DNA of 64,000 nt from Sacculina carcini. Taxonomy: Eukaryota; Arthropoda; Thecostraca; Sacculinidae. The stretch covers positions 14,133,520-14,197,519 of the forward strand of contig OU696570.1 of NCBI GenBank assembly GCA_916048095.2, read 5' to 3'. Of the stretch, positions 63,501 through 64,000 are shown piece by piece (the stretch's first letter is position 1; each line of letters opens with the position of its first letter). The notes beneath the pieces are model-generated. The model was not told where the DNA came from and did not search any database. It saw nothing but the letters and a program-made list of their open reading frames with translations. The translations under genes were made by a program, and so were the position numbers.

Positions 63501-64000
63501 GCTTCTAGGACAGTTAGACTCGTGAATCTCCAGCGGGCAGAACACCTCGAAGACATCCAACCTTGCGGAGTCACTCCAATTCACTGGGCAAGCTTTCCTA
63601 TCGTGTTAGTCGGACACTTACATTCGAGAAGGCCTTCTCCTTCTCATCCAACTCAATGGTAGCAGCCGCAAGTTTCTCTGTCGTAAAATCGAAGTCGCCT
63701 TCCAAATGTCCCATCTTTTTCTGCAATGCCCTCACCTCATCCTCGGCCTTGGTACGACCGAGCATGACAGTCCCACACACACACACATCCACATAGGCAG
63801 AAGAAGAACACAGAAGAGAGAATAGAGATAGAAAGACAGGAGACAGGAGAGAGACACACATCCAATTTAACCGCTAGTTCACAACGGCCTCTCGCAACAA
63901 AAGGCAACCACTCACGTTCTGGAGAGCTTTGTCCTTCTCCTCGAGCTTGGTGGTGGCCTGGGTCAACTGTTCCTGCACCTGATCCAGTTCGTTCTCAGTC
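48978..64000 (-). CDS. TPM: Tropomyosin gene, 3' part with many alternative exons (partial)
   Basis: Tropomyosin is a coiled-coil dimer that lies along actin filaments and controls myosin access. The window holds everything from exon 2 to the 3' end; exon 1a lies beyond 64000. Exon lengths and phases equal the classical plan: exon 2 126 nt, exon 3 134, exon 4 118, exon 5 71, exon 6 76, exon 7 63, exon 8 70, exon 9 83. Alternative copies are exon 2 (63916-64000 partial, 63622-63747), exon 4 (57376-57493, 56107-56224), exon 5 (54897-54967, 54346-54416), exon 7 (53424-53486, 53185-53247, 52073-52135) and exon 9 (50162-50244, 49444-49526, 48978-49060). Exons 3, 6 and 8 are single. An internal first exon 1b is at 62111-62248. 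TG/CA repeats flank nearly every exon. Confidence 0.95.
49444..49526 (-). CDS. TPM: Tropomyosin exon 9, middle copy
   Basis: Starts after GCATGCAG and encodes [27 protein letters not shown], then TAA. 83 nt; a full alternative terminal exon with its own stop. Confidence 0.93.
50162..50244 (-). CDS. TPM: Tropomyosin exon 9, proximal and divergent copy
   Basis: Starts after GCATGCAG and encodes [27 protein letters not shown], then TGA. It keeps the 83-nt length, the phase and the DEMDTTL core but lacks the EKEKYK block and the usual aromatic C-terminus, so this isoform should differ in head-to-tail overlap and troponin-region binding. Confidence 0.87.
50245..51592 (-). repeat. Intron with a 20-bp minisatellite
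   Basis: From about 50786 to 51124 the intron has about 17 copies of AGACAAGAAACAAGAGAAAC. CA runs occur at 50285-50325 and 50515-50535, and GA at 51535-51567. The long open frames seen here ([10 protein letters not shown] repeats) are artefacts of the array. Confidence 0.9.
51593..51662 (-). CDS. TPM: Tropomyosin exon 8
   Basis: Starts after GTGCAG and ends GGAAG|GTATTG, 70 nt. Encodes [23 protein letters not shown], the invariant block before the terminal exon. Single copy. Confidence 0.95.
51663..52072 (-). other. Tropomyosin intron 7 (distal)
   Basis: Contains TG-rich tracts at 51716-51737 and 52015-52070 and otherwise unique sequence. No exon seen. Confidence 0.7.
52073..52135 (-). CDS. 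TPM: Tropomyosin exon 7, distal copy
   Basis: Starts after GTGCACAG and ends AAGGAG|GTACAT, 63 nt, phase 0. Encodes [21 protein letters not shown]. It keeps the SQREE-Y start but has a Trp and Arg near the end that are unusual for this region. Confidence 0.9.
52136..53184 (-). other. Tropomyosin intron between exon 7 copies
   Basis: CA runs at 52430-52460 and 53022-53056. The plus-strand frame 52511-52975 looks like chance and has no family resemblance. No exon seen. Confidence 0.6.
53185..53247 (-). CDS. TPM: Tropomyosin exon 7, middle copy
   Basis: Starts after ATATATTAG and ends AAACAG|GTGTCT, 63 nt, phase 0. Encodes [21 protein letters not shown]. It is the most acidic of the three copies. 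Confidence 0.9.
53424..53486 (-). CDS. TPM: Tropomyosin exon 7, proximal copy
   Basis: Starts after GTGACATAG and ends AAGCAG|GTAGAC, 63 nt. Encodes [21 protein letters not shown], which is nearly the standard molluscan sequence and probably the default choice. Confidence 0.95.
53939..54014 (-). CDS. TPM: Tropomyosin exon 6
   Basis: Starts after GCTGGCAG and ends GAGAAG|GTGTGT, 76 nt. Encodes [25 protein letters not shown]. Single copy here, whereas vertebrates have two exon 6 variants. The donor is followed by a TGTCTGTCTGTCTG tract. Confidence 0.95.
54346..54416 (-). CDS. TPM: Tropomyosin exon 5, distal copy
   Basis: Starts after GTGCCAG and ends GATAC|GTCAGT, 71 nt. Encodes [24 protein letters not shown]. 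It carries a Cys absent from the other copy. TG repeats precede it and a long CA repeat follows the donor (transcript sense). Confidence 0.93.
54897..54967 (-). CDS. TPM: Tropomyosin exon 5, proximal copy
   Basis: Starts after CGGCCAG and ends GAATC|GTAAGT, 71 nt. Encodes [24 protein letters not shown], the standard molluscan sequence. Confidence 0.95.
54968..56106 (-). other. Tropomyosin intron 4 (distal)
   Basis: Short CA run at 54980-55001; otherwise unique sequence with no recognised exon or repeat family. Confidence 0.6.
56107..56224 (-). CDS. TPM: Tropomyosin exon 4, distal copy
   Basis: Starts after GATGACAG and ends GATGAG|GTGTGA, 118 nt, phase 2 in. Encodes [39 protein letters not shown], matching the molluscan consensus. 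Confidence 0.95.
56225..57375 (-). other. Tropomyosin intron between exon 4 copies
   Basis: Unique AT-rich sequence without recognised features. Confidence 0.55.
57376..57493 (-). CDS. TPM: Tropomyosin exon 4, proximal copy
   Basis: Starts after TTGGTAG and ends GAAGAG|GTAAGC, 118 nt. Encodes [39 protein letters not shown], a clearly diverged paralogue of the distal copy that keeps the heptad spacing. Confidence 0.95.
57904..58230. mobile_element. hAT-Charlie-like MITE (327 bp)
   Basis: Ends are CAGTGGTTCTCAACCTCTTT and, inverted, GGGTTGGGAACCACTG, with TTCGCGACCCAA and GCGACC motifs inside as in Charlie-like hAT elements. The flanking octamers do not match, so the target duplication has decayed or one end is misplaced. 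It sits about 40 bp from the donor of tropomyosin exon 3. Confidence 0.7.
58267..58400 (-). CDS. TPM: Tropomyosin exon 3
   Basis: Starts after GGTAACAG and ends GAGCG|GTCAGT, 134 nt. Encodes [44 protein letters not shown]. Single copy; the constant block joined to either exon 2 or exon 1b. Confidence 0.96.
58431..58756. repeat. 30-bp minisatellite upstream of tropomyosin exon 3
   Basis: About 11 copies of a 30-bp unit with the core GATAGTCGGAGGTAGAGGAG, beginning 30 bp upstream of the exon 3 acceptor on the transcript strand (CTCCTCTACCTCCGACTATC), where it forms a pyrimidine-rich array. Confidence 0.92.
58757..60318 (-). repeat. Tropomyosin intron 2, repeat-rich part
   Basis: CA tracts at 59523-59575 and 59728-59800 and a long variant TG block at 59870-60170. 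No exon recognised; all frames are low complexity. Confidence 0.75.
60319..60522. mobile_element. hAT-type MITE (about 204 bp)
   Basis: Ends are CAGTGGCGGTGCCAGGATTT and, inverted, CCCAACTCGGCGTCGCCACTG. The interior has GGGGCTGAGG and TCAGCCCCCTCCAAGCCCCC tracts like the copy at 28518. It is followed directly by a TG run, which blurs the target duplication. Confidence 0.65.
60523..62110 (-). other. Tropomyosin intron 2, distal to exon 1b
   Basis: Contains a TG run (60523-60577), a 10-bp array of CGAAACATGA (about 60969-61020, five copies) and a tRNA-derived repeat (61125-61210). Otherwise non-coding. Confidence 0.65.
61125..61210 (+). repeat. tRNA-derived SINE-like fragment
   Basis: A B-box-like GGCGGTTCGAATCTGACTC at about 61171-61189 is preceded about 45 bp upstream by GTTCGGCTGCTTGGGC, a weak A-box. 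The block GGTTGGCGGTTCGA is shared with the minus-strand repeat near 5603-5640. No complete cloverleaf was established. Confidence 0.45.
62111..62248 (-). CDS. TPM: Tropomyosin internal first exon (1b, short isoforms)
   Basis: ATG at 62248 opens [46 protein letters not shown] and ends GAAGAA|GTAAGC in phase 0, which joins directly to exon 3. Its length (46 codons) and character match vertebrate exon 1b (MAGSSSLEAVRRKIRSLQEQ...), including a Ser/Asn-containing start followed by a charged coiled coil. It lies between exons 2 and 3, as in vertebrate TPM genes. A separate promoter must lie just above 62248. Confidence 0.85.
62249..63621 (-). promoter_or_regulatory. Presumed internal promoter and upstream intron
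   Basis: The stretch upstream of exon 1b (transcript sense) must contain the short-isoform promoter. No TATA box or conserved element was recognised; the sequence is AT-rich without repeats. Confidence 0.35.
63622..63747 (-). CDS. TPM: Tropomyosin exon 2, distal copy
   Basis: Starts after GTACCAAG and ends TCGAAT|GTAAGT, exactly 126 nt. Encodes [42 protein letters not shown]. Confidence 0.93.
63916..64000 (-). CDS. TPM: Tropomyosin exon 2, proximal copy (cut by the window edge)
   Basis: Ends CAGAAC|GTGAGT and encodes [28 protein letters not shown]. About 85 of the expected 126 nt are visible. It aligns with the distal copy residue for residue, so the two are alternatives. Confidence 0.92.

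Overview
The window is nuclear DNA of an animal, not a prokaryote. It carries split genes with GT-AG introns, long TG/CA microsatellites, minisatellite arrays inside introns, hAT and Helitron-like transposons, a LINE remnant and tRNA-derived repeats. The tropomyosin exons read like molluscan tropomyosin (for example [14 protein letters not shown] and [18 protein letters not shown]), so a mollusc or a close lophotrochozoan is the best guess. This rests on remembered family sequences, not on a search.

Layout. 1-9,750 is gene-free: Helitron-like elements (961-4,811), a 12-bp minisatellite, a tRNA-derived repeat, and TG/CA microsatellites to about 8,270. 9,752-23,224 (minus) is a complete six-exon STOML2 (mitochondrial SPFH protein) whose splice phases all agree. 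Its first intron holds a decayed Gln/Tyr-rich repeat gene on the plus strand. 23,290-27,188 holds a LINE 3' remnant and a 754-bp hAT-type element. 27,189-27,554 (minus) is an orphan coding exon. 29,478-38,710 (minus) is a TAF1C homologue (RNA polymerase I factor SL1/TIF-IB) in about 11 exons, with large minisatellites in two introns. 39,178-40,881 (minus) is an intronless CCDC174 homologue. 41,877-45,380 (plus) is NTMT1, the N-terminal Xaa-Pro-Lys methyltransferase, in four exons and divergent from CCDC174. 45,307-47,990 is a decayed hAT transposon with a perfect 8-bp target duplication that landed exactly on the NTMT1 stop codon. 48,978-64,000 (minus, running off the right edge) is a tropomyosin gene.

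The tropomyosin gene is the richest locus. It shows mutually exclusive copies of exon 2 (two), exon 4 (two), exon 5 (two), exon 7 (three) and exon 9 (three), single exons 3, 6 and 8, and an internal first exon (1b) placed between exons 2 and 3 as in vertebrates. Every exon length and phase matches the ancestral tropomyosin plan (126, 134, 118, 71, 76, 63, 70 and 83 nt). If choices are independent, the visible part allows 72 long and 36 short isoforms.

The genes are not a functional operon. They are independent housekeeping and cytoskeletal loci. The most unusual observations are the transposon that replaced the NTMT1 stop codon, the expanded tropomyosin exon clusters, and the Gln/Tyr-rich relic inside STOML2.
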